Shown piece after piece: positions 11,634-24,237 of a stretch of DNA of 64,000 nucleotides. The notes below the pieces were generated by a model. The model did not search any database and was not told the DNA's origin. It saw nothing but the letters and a program-made list of their open reading frames with translations. Both the position numbers and the translations under genes were made by a program. The stretch is from Gigaspora margarita (lineage: Eukaryota; Glomeromycota; Glomeromycetes; Diversisporales; Gigasporaceae): the NCBI GenBank assembly GCA_009809945.1, contig WTPW01000590.1, forward strand, positions 1 to 64,000, in the 5' to 3' direction. Positions within the stretch are counted from its first letter, which is position 1. Every line of letters begins with the position of its first letter.

Positions 11634-12179
11634 GATATCTGACGAGTAGTTTGTTCAATATGTCTTATTGAAATCTAACTAATATCTATTTAAAATCTGT
11701 TTTATAATAAATTGCAATATTTTAAACAATAATCACAATTATAGGACATAATTCAACCGCTTGAAAATATAATATTTTCTCGCAAGTTGGTTTAAAGTAA
11801 AAGATAAAAGAAATCAAAAGTATATATTATGTGTAAAACTGTTTATGATTTAATAATTAATGTATAACTAGTGCTTCCAGCATGAAAGAATGTAAAATTA
11901 TAAATTATGCGCAAGTTTAGTATTTATGTAATTTATAAGTTCGCACATATGTAGTTTTTGAGGTCAAAACGTTTGGTAATTAAATGTTACAGAGCGGGTG
12001 TTGTCACTCAGAAACTCGGAGACTTGACACCGAATAGCGCAAAATTTTATTACCTGCTTCAATTTATTAATTAAACTTGCTCAGAAATAACTTTTGTATA
12101 TAATAGATTTATAATTGAGGTGAGTGTCGGACAGTTTTGCGAATAGTGTAAAAGGACTCGGTGTTGTATTCAAGTTTAG

Positions 12180-13209
12180 ATAATTACTTTTGAACTCATC
12201 CTTGTTGCTTCCAAGTTTATTCTTGATGAATCAGTAAAGCACCTTGAAACACAACTAATTAAAGAAATTCAAATTGGTATCGGTTAAATTTTACGCGTAG
12301 TATCATAAAAGTTTTCAAAATGAAAACTTCAAGAATTGTAAAAATGGAGCAATAATATTATCGCAAGGTAATAAGTCTTTTGGATCAGAAGATTTTATTT
12401 CTCTTTCAGTAAAATGTACAAATCTTAGAGAAGATTTACAGATGGATGAAGGAAAATTTTGAGTCCGATCTTAAAGATTTGTTTCATGACAGCTTCTTCA
12501 CCTTAAAGACTATTTTACGAATTTTTTTTACCTTTTATCCGTTATTTTCAAATATCGAATGATGATATTTTTGACAAAGTAAAACCAGATAAAAATATTC
12601 TTGAAGAAAATCTTGGGGCTGATATACTCAAAAAATTTATTACTCCAAATAGATAAATATTATCAACAATTCTTCCGCCACTTAAGATTTTAACACCAAC
12701 ATTCTCATCTATCAAGCAGCATAAATAGCGTCATGGATTGTTAAAAAATTAAAGTGTATTCTGTAACGAATAATCCATATAAATTTAAACTGCTATTTCG
12801 TGAAACAAAAGATGGGTTTACTAAAGAATTAGTTTAGAATTTATGAGACAAGCAAGCAAACACTGTTGTAGTAATGAAGGTTAATAGTACTGATAAAATC
12901 AAAATTCTGGGTGGATATAACCCAATCAAATGTGATAAATCAGTGTATAATTGTTTAAATCATAATGATAGTTTTATTTTTTTTCATTAAAAAATGGTAC
13001 TACTCAATCCTCTATTCTAAGTCGCGTAAAAAATTCACAATATGCAATTCTTTGTAATTATAAGTATGGACAAATTTTTAATGAGAGATAATTTTAATCA
13101 AAATAATAATTGTCATTGTAATTATGATTAATATGAATATGCAATTAGAAACCAAGTTGACCCATTTTGTGTAGAAGAATATGAAGCATTTCAAATTCAG
13201 AGAAAGTAA
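12180..13209 (+). pseudogene. BACK-TLDc relic, array copy B2
   Basis: Type-B relic directly after copy A2. Readable pieces in shifting frames include FELILVASKFILDESVKHLETQLI, YKFKLLF, GYNPIK and a final DPFCVEEYEAFQIQRK before TAA at 13207-13209. No BTB exon precedes it. Many stops and frameshifts; not translatable. Flanking 11640-12170 is spacer shared with the other units. Confidence 0.7.
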
Positions 13210-14131
13210 ATATCCAATAAATTGTTTGTTCAATATATTCATTGCGCAATGTATCAAATTATATCGGTAGTTTTTCTGTACATTATTGAAAACATTAAAC
13301 ATAATTTTAATACAATATACAATATGTACAAACAATCAAAAAAAGGATTTCTATTACATATGTGTGTAATATTATTGTTATATCAATAAGCACTATGCAA
13401 TGATATAAATTATCTGAACTATAATATCTAATTATGAACTTTTCGTTATAACTTATATGACCTTCGAAAAAAAAGAGTTATCTATTATTGTTCTATTCAG
13501 TTTTATTTGTTAGGATTGTTTATCTAGTTAAAAACATTATTTATAAATTTTAATTAATTCATTATATAATGATGCAAACATTTATTTATCCTTCATTTAT
13601 AAAGAATCTCTTACTATGAAACACTTAAAAGAATTACGAGAATCAGTTTACATTAGATGTAATCTTTTCTCAAATGTAGTGCTAGATTTAAACCAATTTC
13701 TAATGCGCAATCTAATTACACTAACTTAAGTAGTCGAGATATACGTGTATTATAGAAATTTGCTTGTTTTTTTTTCACTTGAAATAAAGCATATTTAACA
13801 AAAAAAATCCCTCAATTTACGTTAAATTGGATCAATGACGTATTTTCACAATATTTAATTTCATATTATGCCTTATAATTCAATTCATCTATACAATATG
13901 CTATATTTATATCTAAAATATAATAATTTAATTTTAGCCAGTGACGAAAAGTAGAAAATGTATTGATATAGCGTAGTATAATATTCGTGAAATAAAAAAA
14001 CTTTATCAATATTAATGTTTGATAATCGATCAATGTTCTTTTGATCGTGCCAGATTTCGTGGTTTTTTATTAAATTATCAAAAGTTTGAAGTTAAATACA
14101 TTACGAGATACTTAATCTAAAAAAAAAAGAA

Positions 14132-15508
14132 AGATTGTTCCAAGCGCATTCTAATATTTTAGGATATAGATCTTAGTATTTCCGTAATGAATTAGCAAAT
14201 ATTAGAAAAGATGAAAGTAACATTAAAACGATTAATTTAAAGCATGTTTCAATTCAACAATTTGAAGTAATTATTAAGTAAGTTATTTATTTTGATGGAT
14301 CAGTAAATTGGTTGATTTACAAATTGATGAAGGAAAAATTTGGGAACATGTTATCGGATGGGGAATTGCTCAAAATAAATATTTACCGTCTGATCCTAAA
14401 GACTGGTCTCATGAGAATTTTCTAGCCTTAAAGACCACTTTACAGAATTGTTTACCTTTTATTCGTTATTTCCAAATGTCAAATGATGATATTGTTGAAA
14501 AAGTTAAGCCATATAAAAATATTCTCGATGAAAGTCTTTGGGATGATATACTTATAAAATTTCTTACCCCAAATAAACAAATATTATCAACGATTCTTCC
14601 ACCCCGTATGAAACGAACATTTGATCCATTGCCTTCAAAAGTTATCAATGAAAATCATGCAGCAGAAATTGCATCATGGATTGATAAGAAAACTGAAATG
14701 TATTCTGTGAAAAATAATCCATATAGGTTTAAAATACTTCTTCGTGGAACAAGAGATGGTTTTACTGCACAATCATTTTGGAACTTATGTGATAAGCAAG
14801 CAAATACTGTTATGATAATGAAGGTTAATGGCACTGATGAAATTCTTGGTGGATATAATCCAATCCAATGGGATAAATCTGTTGGTGGTCGTGTGAACAA
14901 TGATTGCTTTATTTTTTCATTGAAAAATGGTACAATTCAATCTTCTATTATAAGTCGTGTAAAACCTTCACAAGTTGCAATTTGTTGTCATTCTAATTAT
15001 GGGCCAACTTTTGGTAGTGGTTATGATCTTCATATGGGAGATAATTCCAATCAAAATAAGTACTTGTTATTGGTCATGTTGTTGATGATAACTGATTATT
15101 CACTAGGACACTGCATTTATGACGTCACGTCATAACGCGGTGTCTGCTGTGAAGAAATCAGCGATTATCGTTAACAACATGACCCAATAACTACATTATT
15201 GTACATTTCTGACGTAAGCACCTAGCCATTTTCTGCATCTTATTGGGTCATTTCTAAACGTGATACACAAATTTTGTTCACCTCCGATAGAGGAGGTGAA
15301 CAAAGTTTGTGTATCATGTATTAGAATTAACCCAATAACATGCATGAAAATGGCTAGGTGCTCACATAAGAAGTGTACAATAATCAGTGTTATTGTTATC
15401 ATAGTGCATATGAAAAGGCGATTAGAAACCAAAGTGGTCAATCTTTTTTTTGTGTAGAAGAATATGAAATATTTCAAATTCAGACAAAAAAAGACATCTA
15501 CGAGTAGT
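14132..15508 (+). pseudogene. BTB-BACK-TLDc relic, array copy A3 (5'-truncated, deleted, with insertion)
   Basis: Only the second half of exon 1 remains (from CCAAGCGCATTCTAA at 14144), with an in-frame TAG after 'YRS'. A deletion joins the intron directly to the middle of exon 2 (near 14305), removing the first BACK part. From 14308 an open frame covers ...VIGWGIAQNKYLPSDPKDWSHENFLALK..., TLDc motifs FKILLRGTRDGFTAQSFWN and NGTDEILGGYNPIQWDKSVGG. It is then interrupted after 'NSNQNK' by a 315-bp palindromic insertion (15073-15387); the C-terminal end continues after it. Confidence 0.8.
15073..15387. mobile_element. Double-palindrome foldback insertion in copy A3
   Basis: A 315-bp insertion flanked by a perfect 8-bp repeat TGTTATTG (15065-15072, 15388-15395). 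It consists of two successive near-perfect palindromes: one at about 15067-15190 (arms beginning TTATTGGTCATGTTG, centre TGACGTCACGTCA) and one at about 15195-15384 (arms ATTATTGTACA...AGCACCTAGCCATTTT, ...TTGTTCACCTCC, centre GATA). It has no coding capacity and no simple terminal inverted repeat matching a family I know. Confidence 0.8.
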
Positions 15509-16129
15509 TTATTCAATATACGTCAGTACACAATGTACACTTAATTATTGCATTCCTTATTGCATTCCTTATTGGGAATCTAAATAATTAATATCTATAT
15601 AAATTTTTTTTATAATAAATTGCAATATTTAAACAATAACCAAAGTTATAGGACATAATGCAACCTTTTGAAAATATAAATATTTTCTTGCAGGTTGATT
15701 TAGAATAAATGAGAAAACAAACTAAAAGTATATTTTATATTTGAAATTGTTTATTGTTAATAACATTTGCGTATAACCAGTGCTTCCGGCACGAAAGAAT
15801 GTAAAATTAGCATAATTTTGTATAATTTATGATTAAGCTCAGTAAGTTAGTTTTCATGTAATTTATAATTTCGCACACATGTAATATTTGAGTTCAAAAA
15901 CTTTTGATCATTGAAAAGTTGCAGAGCGATGTTGTCACTCAGAAGACTCAAACTTTGACATCGAATAAATTTATTATCATAACCTGCTTGAATTTATAAA
16001 TTTAACTTTCCCAGAAATAACTTTTGTATATAATAGATTTATAATTGAGGACAGAGTCGGACGTCTTGCGAATAGTATAAAAGGACTCAGACATCCAAAA
16101 TGTATTGTATGTACAGCATTGGGTATTGA

Positions 16130-17181
16130 TGCAAACTCATCCTTGTTGTTTCCAAGTTAATTCTTGATGAATCAGTTAAGCACCTTGAAACACAATTAAT
16201 TAAAGAAAATTCAAATTGGCAGCGGTTAAATTTTACTCGCAATTATCATAAAAGTTTCCAAAATGAAAGCTATGTAAAGTAAGAAGTTTTTTGGATTAGG
16301 AGACTTTCTGAAAATGTATAAAGCTTGCTCATTAAGGTAGATGGTTTACATATGGATGAAGAAAAAATTTTGAGCCATGTGTCAGATGGAGAATTGCTCA
16401 AAGTGCAGACTTACAATCCGATCTTAAAGATTGGATTCATGAGAATTTCTTCACCTTAAAGACTATTTTACAGAATTTTTTTTACCTTTTAGCCGCTATT
16501 TTTAAATATCAAATGATGATATTTTTGACAAAGTGAAGGCATATAAAAATTTTCTTGAAGAAAATCTTTAGGATGATATACTCAAAAATTTATTACTCAA
16601 ATATGCAAATATTATCAATAATTCTTCTGTCACATAAGATTTTATCACGACATTCTCATCTAGAGGAATCGAACCATTTCATCAATAAAGTTCAGGCAAT
16701 AGAAATTGCGTCATGGGTTGATAAGAAAATTAAAGGGTATTCTGTAGCGTATAGTCCATATAAGTTTAAACTGCTACTTCGTGGTACAAGCGATGGTTTT
16801 GCTAAAGAATCATTTTGGAATTTATGAAACAAGCAAGCAAACACTATTGTAGTAATGAATTTTAATGGTACTAACAAAATTCTCTGTGGATATAACCCAA
16901 TCCAATGAATAAACCAATTGGTAATTGTAATGATGGTTTTATTCAATTTTCTATTCTAAATCTCGTAAAAAATTTACAATATCAATTCTTTGAATTATAT
17001 TTACGGACCAATTTTTGGTGGTGGTAATGAACTTCATATGGGAGATAATTTCAATCCAAATAATAATTGTTATTGTAATCATGATTCATATGAAAAAGCA
17101 ATTAGATACCAAGATGAACCATTTTCTGTAGAAGAATGCGAAGTATCGTATTTCAAAATCAGAAAAAGTAAATATATCTAA
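16130..17181 (+). pseudogene. BACK-TLDc relic, array copy B3
   Basis: Type-B relic, close in sequence to B1. Open pieces include IASWVDKKIKGYSVAYSPYKFKLLLRGTSDGFAKESFWN (TLDc core, 16705-16825) and YGPIFGGGNELHMGDNFNPNNNCYCNHDSYEKAIR (16997-17110). Stops and frameshifts separate them. Spacer 15510-16130 has no feature beyond unit homology. Confidence 0.7.
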
Positions 17182-18844
17182 CAAATAGTTTGCTCAATAT
17201 ATACATTGTGCAATGTATCAAATTATAACGGTAGTATCTTTTCTGTACATTTTTGAAAATATTAAACGTAATTTTAATACAGTATACAGTATGTACAAGC
17301 AATCAAAAAAAGGATTCTTATTACATATGTGTATGCAACGATATAAATTATCTGAACTATAATTTCCAATTATGAACTTATTCGTTATAACTTATATGAC
17401 ATTCTAAAAAAAAAAAGTTATCTATTACCGTACTAATTCATTTTATTTGTTAGAATTGTTTGTCTAGTTAAAAACAGTCTTATAAATTTTAATTAATTCA
17501 ATATATAATTATGCAAACATTTATTTGTCCTTCATTTGCAAAGTTCTCTTACTATGAAACACTTATGAGTATTACTCTTTCTATTATAAACCAATTACCA
17601 ATCATTATGAGCACCAGATGTTAAGTTCTTCCCAAATGTCGGGCTAAATTTAAACCAATTTTCTAATACGCAATTGTTATTAGCTATTAAATTATGCAAT
17701 ATGCACCAACTTAAGTAGTCGAGATCTATATGTATTATAGATATTTGCCAGTTGTTTTCTAATTTACGTTAAATTGAGAGATCGATGAATAAAAAATTTT
17801 GCATTCAAATAATCGAAATTAGTGACTAATACGTTTAGATTTTTTTATTACATATATTTAGCCGTGAAATTTACTGTATTTTCAAATGATTTTTGCTAAT
17901 AGTTTTTTTACTTACACAATATTTTAATTTTACATTATGCCTAATAATTTCAATTCATCTATACAATTTAATTTTGTCCAGTGATGAAAAGAAGTAATAT
18001 TATTGATATAACGTAGTATAGTATTCGTGTGAGAAAAAAAAAAACCTTAATGTTTGATAAACGATCAATGTTCTTTTGATCGTACCAGATTCGTGTTGTT
18101 TATTGAATTATCAAAGTATGATGTTAAATACAATACGAAGCACATAATTGTCACGTAATTAGACTGGTGTATCTTGCTAGGTTATTTATGAACAGTAACG
18201 TTTATTGTTCAAAATATAAAACGTATATCGAACATCTCATACCTACTTCTCTCTTATTACATTCTTATTTATACTTTTTACATAACTAAATAATTACATC
18301 ATATGATCATCAATTTAATAACTACGTTCTTTAACTTGTATCATCACTATATTGAAACCGTTACTCAAGTGGCAAAAACGAATCGTAAATAATTGTAATG
18401 TCTTTATTATTCTATTCATTATATGATTTTAATCGGATGCACAAAATATGCAGATTCTGATCAAGAAATACAGTGATAAATTAATACATATTTAACAATC
18501 GTATAATTATATTCTTTATTACATGTTAAGAAGAACTTGTTCTTATAAAGCAATTTTGGTCCTAGATCGCAAACTTGAAATACATCGATATATCAATTAT
18601 GAAATCTGGGTTTCTAAAATCTAATTATGTTAATTAAACTCCGGACATGGACTAGATTTGCCACCTTTAAATAAGACGAGCTTAATATTACTAACTGTTC
18701 GCTGTAAAATTGTAAAAACTTCACTATTAGGTTAAGGATACTCGCTAAAAAATTGGTGTTTGTAATACGAGATTTTTTGCGTTACACATGATTCTTAATT
18801 TTAATTGGTTACTGAAATTTCTAATCAGCTCACGGGGATCGCCA

Positions 18845-18859
18845 AACTTGTATAAATAC
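18845..18859 (+). promoter_or_regulatory. Putative TATA region of copy A4, separated from the gene by a solo LTR
   Basis: CAAACTTGTATAAATAC is the conserved block found 50-60 bp before the ATG in array copies (CAAACTTGATATAAATAC at 35333-35350; related at 40530-40548). In copy A4 a solo LTR has landed immediately after it, moving it 580 bp away from the ATG at 19444. The call as a TATA box is inference from position and conservation. Confidence 0.45.
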
Positions 18860-19390
18860 TGCCAACCGGGCTCCGGCTCTTCCGGGTCAGCCTAACTCCA
18901 ACCAAACCAAACCAACCAAACCGGACGACCTATCGAAGGAGGCGTGTTAGATTCGGCGAGTGGATAAGTCAAGGCTTCAGTCGTCGATACTTCAGGATAA
19001 CTCTCTAAAACAAACAACCACAGTACGAGAGATCGTACTACTATGCCACTTAGTAGTAGATCAGGGTAAGTTTATATTACGTTTATAAGGAATGTATGGA
19101 ATTTATTAGGAACGAATTATTTTATATCACCAAGGATGTATTTCCTCAAGGGCGTCAAGCCTTTATTTATAATAAAAGACACAGTAATACAAGTGAATGC
19201 AGTAAATCTGATTTATCCCTTAAATCCAATAAATCGCATAAATCTAATTAATCTAATAAATCGCATAAATCTAATAAGTCTAATAAATCGCATAAATGCG
19301 ATAAATGCAATAAATGCGATAAATTGCATTTAATCCCGTGACTTCGGCTATCATAAGGCGCAGCCGGTAGGTCGGATTCCGGGGTTCACA
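18860..19390. mobile_element. Solo LTR 2 (531 bp)
   Basis: Begins TGCCAACCGG and ends GGGGTTCACA (TG...CA), flanked by the 4-bp repeat ATAC (18856-18859, 19391-19394); paralogues have one ATAC. It shares GGCGTGTTAGATTCGGCGAG and CCTCAAGGGCGTCAAGCC with solo LTR 1, so both belong to one family, but the rest is diverged. A region of AATAAATCGCAT-like 9-12 bp repeats lies at 19205-19330. Confidence 0.8.
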
Positions 19391-19443
19391 ATACGTACAC
19401 AATAGTATAGTGAACATATAAGTAGTTGACTAAACAAATTCAA

Positions 19444-20279
19444 ATGACAAAGTTTTTCGAAAAGCTTTCAAATGATTGCCTTGAACTTCTTGATGATAAA
19501 GAAGATTTCAATGTAATCATTAATGTTGGAGAATCACCAAATACTAAGATATTCCAAGCGCATTCTAACATTTTAAGATATAGATCTTTGTATTTCCGTA
19601 ATGAATTAGCAAATGTTAAAAAAGATAAAAATAACATTAAAACAATTAATTTAAAGCATGTTACCATTCAACTATTTGAAGTAATTATGAAGTAAGTTAT
19701 TTATTTTGATAGATTAGTAAAATAGTCCTTTATTTAAATACCTAAACCTATGTATTATGGGTAAGTTTTCGTATTTTTGAATTTAGGAATTAAAATAATG
19801 GGTCAATCTTACGAATCCATTAAGATTTATAAATTACGTATTTGCTGAAATTACTAAATTTACAAACTTAATAAAGGTATATTTATGGAGGAGTGGTTTT
19901 ATTAGGAAAAGATCAAGGAGCATCATTCATTTTTGAGCTCATCCTTGTTGCTTCCGAGTTTCTTCTTGATGAATTAGTAAACTACCTTGAAACACAATTA
20001 ATTAATGAAAATGCACACTGGCTCCGTTTAAATTTTGCAAACATTTATCATAAAAGCTTCCAAAATGAAATCTTCGAGAATTTCAAAATGGTGCAATGAT
20101 ATTTTGGCAAAGTATCCGGACAAAATTTTTGAATCAGAAGATTTCGCCACTCTTCCGAAAAATGCATTAATTTCACTCATTAAGCGAGATGATTTACAAA
20201 TGGATGAAGGGAAAATTTGGGAACATGTTATCAGATGGGGAATTGCTCAAAATAAATATTTACCGTCCGATCCTAAAGA
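19444..20279 (+). pseudogene. BTB-BACK-TLDc gene, array copy A4, 5' part
   Basis: Exon 1 (19444-19691) is intact: MTKFFEKLSND, EDFNVIINVGESPNTKIFQAHSNIL, FRNELANVKKDKNNIKTINLKHV. Intron 19692-19876 keeps the GTAAGT donor and AATAAAG acceptor. Exon 2 starts at 19877 with YIYGGVVLLGKDQGASFIFELILV; an indel near 20069-20090 (FQNEIFENFKMV where paralogues read FQNENLRELQKW) breaks the frame, after which LAKYPDKIFESEDFATLPKNALISLIKRDDLQMDEGKIWEHVI is readable. At 20279 the exon is cut by a 9.8-kb nested transposon and resumes at 30107. Confidence 0.85.
20272..20279. repeat. 8-bp target duplication, left (CCTAAAGA)
   Basis: CCTAAAGA at 20272-20279 is repeated at 30107-30114. Uninterrupted copies (14395-14402) have it once within GATCCTAAAGACTGG, proving the empty site. 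Confidence 0.95.
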
Positions 20280-20768
20280 TAGGGATGAGAATCGATTCTC
20301 TGATAATCGATTTAATCGTTAATCGAATTAGAATCGATCATTTTTGTATAATCGATTTAATCGTTTCTAGAAACGATTACATATTTTTGAAACGATTCTT
20401 GAATTAGAATCGATTCTAGGCGTATAATCGTTTTAATTATAAAAACTTTCACTAATTTTCAAGTTATTTATTTATTTTAAAAACAGCTCTTTTATTTTAA
20501 ACTTTATGAGTCATTTAGCTTAGCCTTTAGTTCGTACTCAGCCATCTTTATTTCGCAAGTTATTTATTATATTTTTAAATATTCTCTGGTAAGTTATTAT
20601 TACAGCTATATGTTTGTTAAATATAAGGCGTATTGTTTTATTAAATTTTAAGCCTATAGTTTATAGCCAGCCATATTATAGTGGCTAAGTTTATTACTTT
20701 TAATTTTTAAGACCATTTCTTAATTTTTACACGAATGAATAAATAATATTGCCCAAATAATTAAGCCT

Positions 20769-20892
20769 NNNNNNNNNNNNNNNNNNNNNNNNNNNNNNNN
20801 NNNNNNNNNNNNNNNNNNNNNNNNNNNNNNNNNNNNNNNNNNNNNNNNNNNNNNNNNNNNNNNNNNNNNNNNNNNNNNNNNNNNNNNNNNNN
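20769..20892. other. Assembly gap flanked by the same 37-bp sequence
   Basis: 124 Ns. TAATTTTTACACGAATGAAT and the following AAATAATATTGCCCAAA occur immediately on both sides (20721-20757 and 20893-20930). This is either a tandem duplication or two overlapping contig ends that were not merged. Confidence 0.9.
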
Positions 20893-21076
20893 TAATTTTT
20901 ACACGAATGAATAAATAATATTGCCCAAAATGATTAAGCTTTTTATTATTGTTCAATTTATTTATATAAAGTAAGTTTTTTTTTGTTTCTAACTTTATCG
21001 GCATGGCTACCCTGTAAGAAAAGTGGCACGTGTGATATCCGTGCCATTGCGGGTATATGCGTGAATTTTGGACTGC

Positions 21077-22249
21077 TGTTACACTAGAAAATTAAAAATA
21101 TTTCTTTTCCGATAGCCCTATCGATATCCCGTGATCAAATTATGTCGATCACTCTGAACTCTTAAACCGTAAACCCCGATCACCGATTTGATCGATGACC
21201 GATTGACATACGAATATTCTTTTCTATTTCTTTATTTGTTAATATATACATATCTCTTTTATTTCCTATTTTGTTATACGTATACATATCATTTCTTATT
21301 ACTTTATTGGGACATCATACTAAAGATTGGATCGAAGTCTATTATAGATACGATAATCGATCGGAAGATGGATCGCCTGTCATCATCTGGCCTCCGATTA
21401 CACCAACGAGCTAGAATAAGAAGTCTTCCGTACATGTCTCATGGTGACACTTGATTATTTAGCCTATCTCGGATGCCCCGAGGCATTCAAATATTTTCAG
21501 GAATCCACCGATATGTATCAGAATTTCATTTTCGCGACGGGACTTTTAAATAAGGCAAAGGCGTGGTTGAAACTAATGTGATTAATGAAGGGATTGGTGT
21601 TGAAAAGAATCGAATGATTCTAAAAATAAGTTGACCGCGGATAAAAGTTTTCTTGAATAGACTACTGTAATTAATTTATGTATCTAGAAACATATATTTA
21701 AAGGCTCGAATACTGCCTTCAATAAAGACTTCAGACTTCGATCTGATCCTTTGTTTAATAATAAACCTTGACCCTATATAAGTTAGTAGGCATTTCAAAG
21801 CCGAAGGCAACTTATACACATTTTTATTATCGAATTCTCAACACTGCTGTTAACGTTACGCTGCTGTATTGTTTATTTGTTTCATTAGTTATTTTATTTA
21901 TTGTTTGATTATTTTTACACTGCTGCTGATACACATATCGAAACACTGATATTTGATTGTTTTATTGATAATACATTTAAGACTATAGATAGATCTATTT
22001 GACTGCTGTATTGTTTAATTGTTTCTGCTGATTAACGATTGATATCGTTAGATAACCCCCTTTGTTTAATTATATACCGATTCATCCCATTTTAACCCCT
22101 TACACCTGATTCACTTCCCTTTTTACGCCAAAGTACCCTAACTCCTCCTTAATCATCTCTCCATGTTTCTCTGCTGTTGACTCGTAAATATCGTTCACTA
22201 TCCCGATAGCTCTACCGGCGGGTCTGATATCTCCCAACCGATAGTAACA
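21077..22249 (+). repeat. 5' LTR (1173 bp)
   Basis: Bounded by TGTTACACTAG and CCGATAGTAACA. Apart from a MITE insertion in the 3' copy the two LTRs align end to end with about three dozen differences (roughly 3 percent), around half of them CG versus TG/CA. CTGCTG-rich segments occur at 21843-22030. Confidence 0.92.
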
Positions 22250-22251
22250 TT

Positions 22252-22266
22252 TGGTGCTGATTGTGT
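22252..22266 (+). promoter_or_regulatory. Retrotransposon primer-binding site
   Basis: TGGTGCTGATTGTG begins 2 bp after the 5' LTR; TGG complements the CCA end of a tRNA. Primer would be a tRNA ending CAGCACCA; which tRNA I cannot say. Confidence 0.7.
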
Positions 22267-22752
22267 GGAATTTTACGCTACACTTCAGATTTCGTCAATT
22301 TTGGACGTTTATGAATAATTTTGAACAACATTTTTGAAATATCCGAAACCACGACCTTCATCATTATTTCTTTGGGAAGACTCCACAGGCTATTAACTAT
22401 CTTGTTAAACATTACCGTGATGAGTCGTGTATAGTTTGTTTCCTCCCGTAGAAGACCTTTCTTTACAGTTTTGAAACTTTTGGACTTGTTATAGTGCTTC
22501 TTTTACTGCCCCCCAATACTCCCAATACGCTGTACGTCAATTTGAGAGACTTGTTGAACTTGGACTTGAGAATATTCCCGATAGATTACTCCTTCGGTTC
22601 ATTTTTAGCTTTCGATACGGTGAAGCTAAAGATTTCTCTACCCTTGTAACTAGGTTTCTAATACATATCAAGAGACCCATAAATTTAATCAAGATATCCT
22701 TAATAATCCCGATAATCTCAAAGAAGACACAGAAGAAATCGAATCTGCCGAT

Positions 22753-24018
22753 ATGGATCACGACAATTTCAATGAAGATCTTGATAATTTTTTAGCTGAC
22801 AATGATGACAATGAGAACGTTGAAGCCCCTCAACCCCAAGTTCCTATCGCTATTGTTAATCCGATTGCTGACAGTCAACCTGACCCTATGGCCCTTCTCG
22901 CACAACAAATCAGAAATCTTGTTATTCAGTTGCAAGCTGCCCCGGTACCTCAAATTAACATTCCTGCCATTAATATTCCTGCGCAGCATCGTGAGTTGAA
23001 CTTGGTCCACTATCCTGAATTTTCGGCTGGTGAACAGGATCCGATTTCATGGTTGGAAGATGTGAAGAAAGCTTTTGAAGCCAACCAGGTGCAGGACGCT
23101 AGGAAAATTCTGGTAATTGTACCTAAGCTTAAGGGTGCCGCTGCCACTTGTGGGTCACTAATCAAGCTCAGTTGACCCCTATTGATCGATGGAATGACCG
23201 TCTCAACCTCGATATAAGTTTTCAGCCATCCTTCATAGCTCACTTCAGGACACTGGCCCTTGAGAGCAAATGGTTCGCCCAACTCACCCAGAGGAAACAA
23301 GGGATGAGTGAGGATGTCGATTCTTATCACGTGGCTGTGGAAGAATTGCTCTGCTGTGTTGAAGCTGGTGGACATTGATATCCTGAAAGTGCAAAGCCCA
23401 AATGTTTATTAATGGACTTCGTCCTGAACTTTCTACTTCCGTAGCCCCGTTTTTACCTAACTCTCTAACTGCCGCATATGAACATGCTAAAGCGTTCAAA
23501 AATTCTTTTAAACAAAATCCTTATTATTATAATCCTTATTTATCTGCTTTCACTTCCGTGCCACAGCAACCAGTTCTTGTAACCTCCCCTTCGACAACTG
23601 CTCCCCAGTCCCAGCCCCATCTAAAACTGAAGAAGCTATTGTTAAGCTTGGAGAAGCTTTTACAGCCATGGTGGCCCAACTTAAAGAGAATAAAGAAGCG
23701 CCCTGCTGAAACTGGAATTCACCACCCCGATATCCCTGTTATCGATGTGGACAGACCGGACACTACATATGAAATTGTCCTCAGCATGCCCCACCTAATA
23801 ATTCTGGAACTGTGGCTACTGGTAGCAATGCGATCCCTGTGAACCAGAACAACCAGCGTCGACCCAACCCTCCAGCCCCCGTCAATAATGGAAATGGTCA
23901 TGATGGTGCTGCGCCAAATAATGCTCACACTTTTTTAAACCTTCATGAAGATGACCGGATGTTCATGGCAGGAGAAGAAAATGAACGGCCTAGTCAATTT
24001 ACCCAGCTCAAGAGATGA
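22753..24018 (+). pseudogene. gag: Retrotransposon Gag (broken)
   Basis: Starts MDHDNFNEDLDNFLADNDDN with an acidic N-terminus, followed by a Pro/Gln/Ile-rich segment and a capsid-like core: LVHYPEFSAGEQDPISWLED (typical Ty3 Gag), FIAHFRTLALESKWFAQLTQRKQGMSEDVDSY, FINGLRPELSTSVAPFLP. The frame shifts near 23140-23160 and again near 23376-23400. A CCHC zinc knuckle (CYRCGQTGHYI.NC) lies at 23737-23778 with a TGA replacing its tenth-position aromatic or similar residue. Gag packages the RNA genome into cytoplasmic particles. Not functional in this copy. Confidence 0.85.
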
Positions 24019-24237
24019 CGAACTGCGGAAGGTTCGGTTCAAGAGGGTCAGAGAGAGGAAACTGTTCGTCCAACTGAGACAGTGACAAATCCTCTGTCCC
24101 AGACCAAGACCAATCGGACTCTGATTGTCTGGAAAAAGAAAATCCTTGATGAACCTCCGCAAATATCAGCCCTTGTACCCCCTTACTCCATTGTAGCTGA
24201 TATCTGAGACAAAACGGCCAATATCACTTTCAGACAA

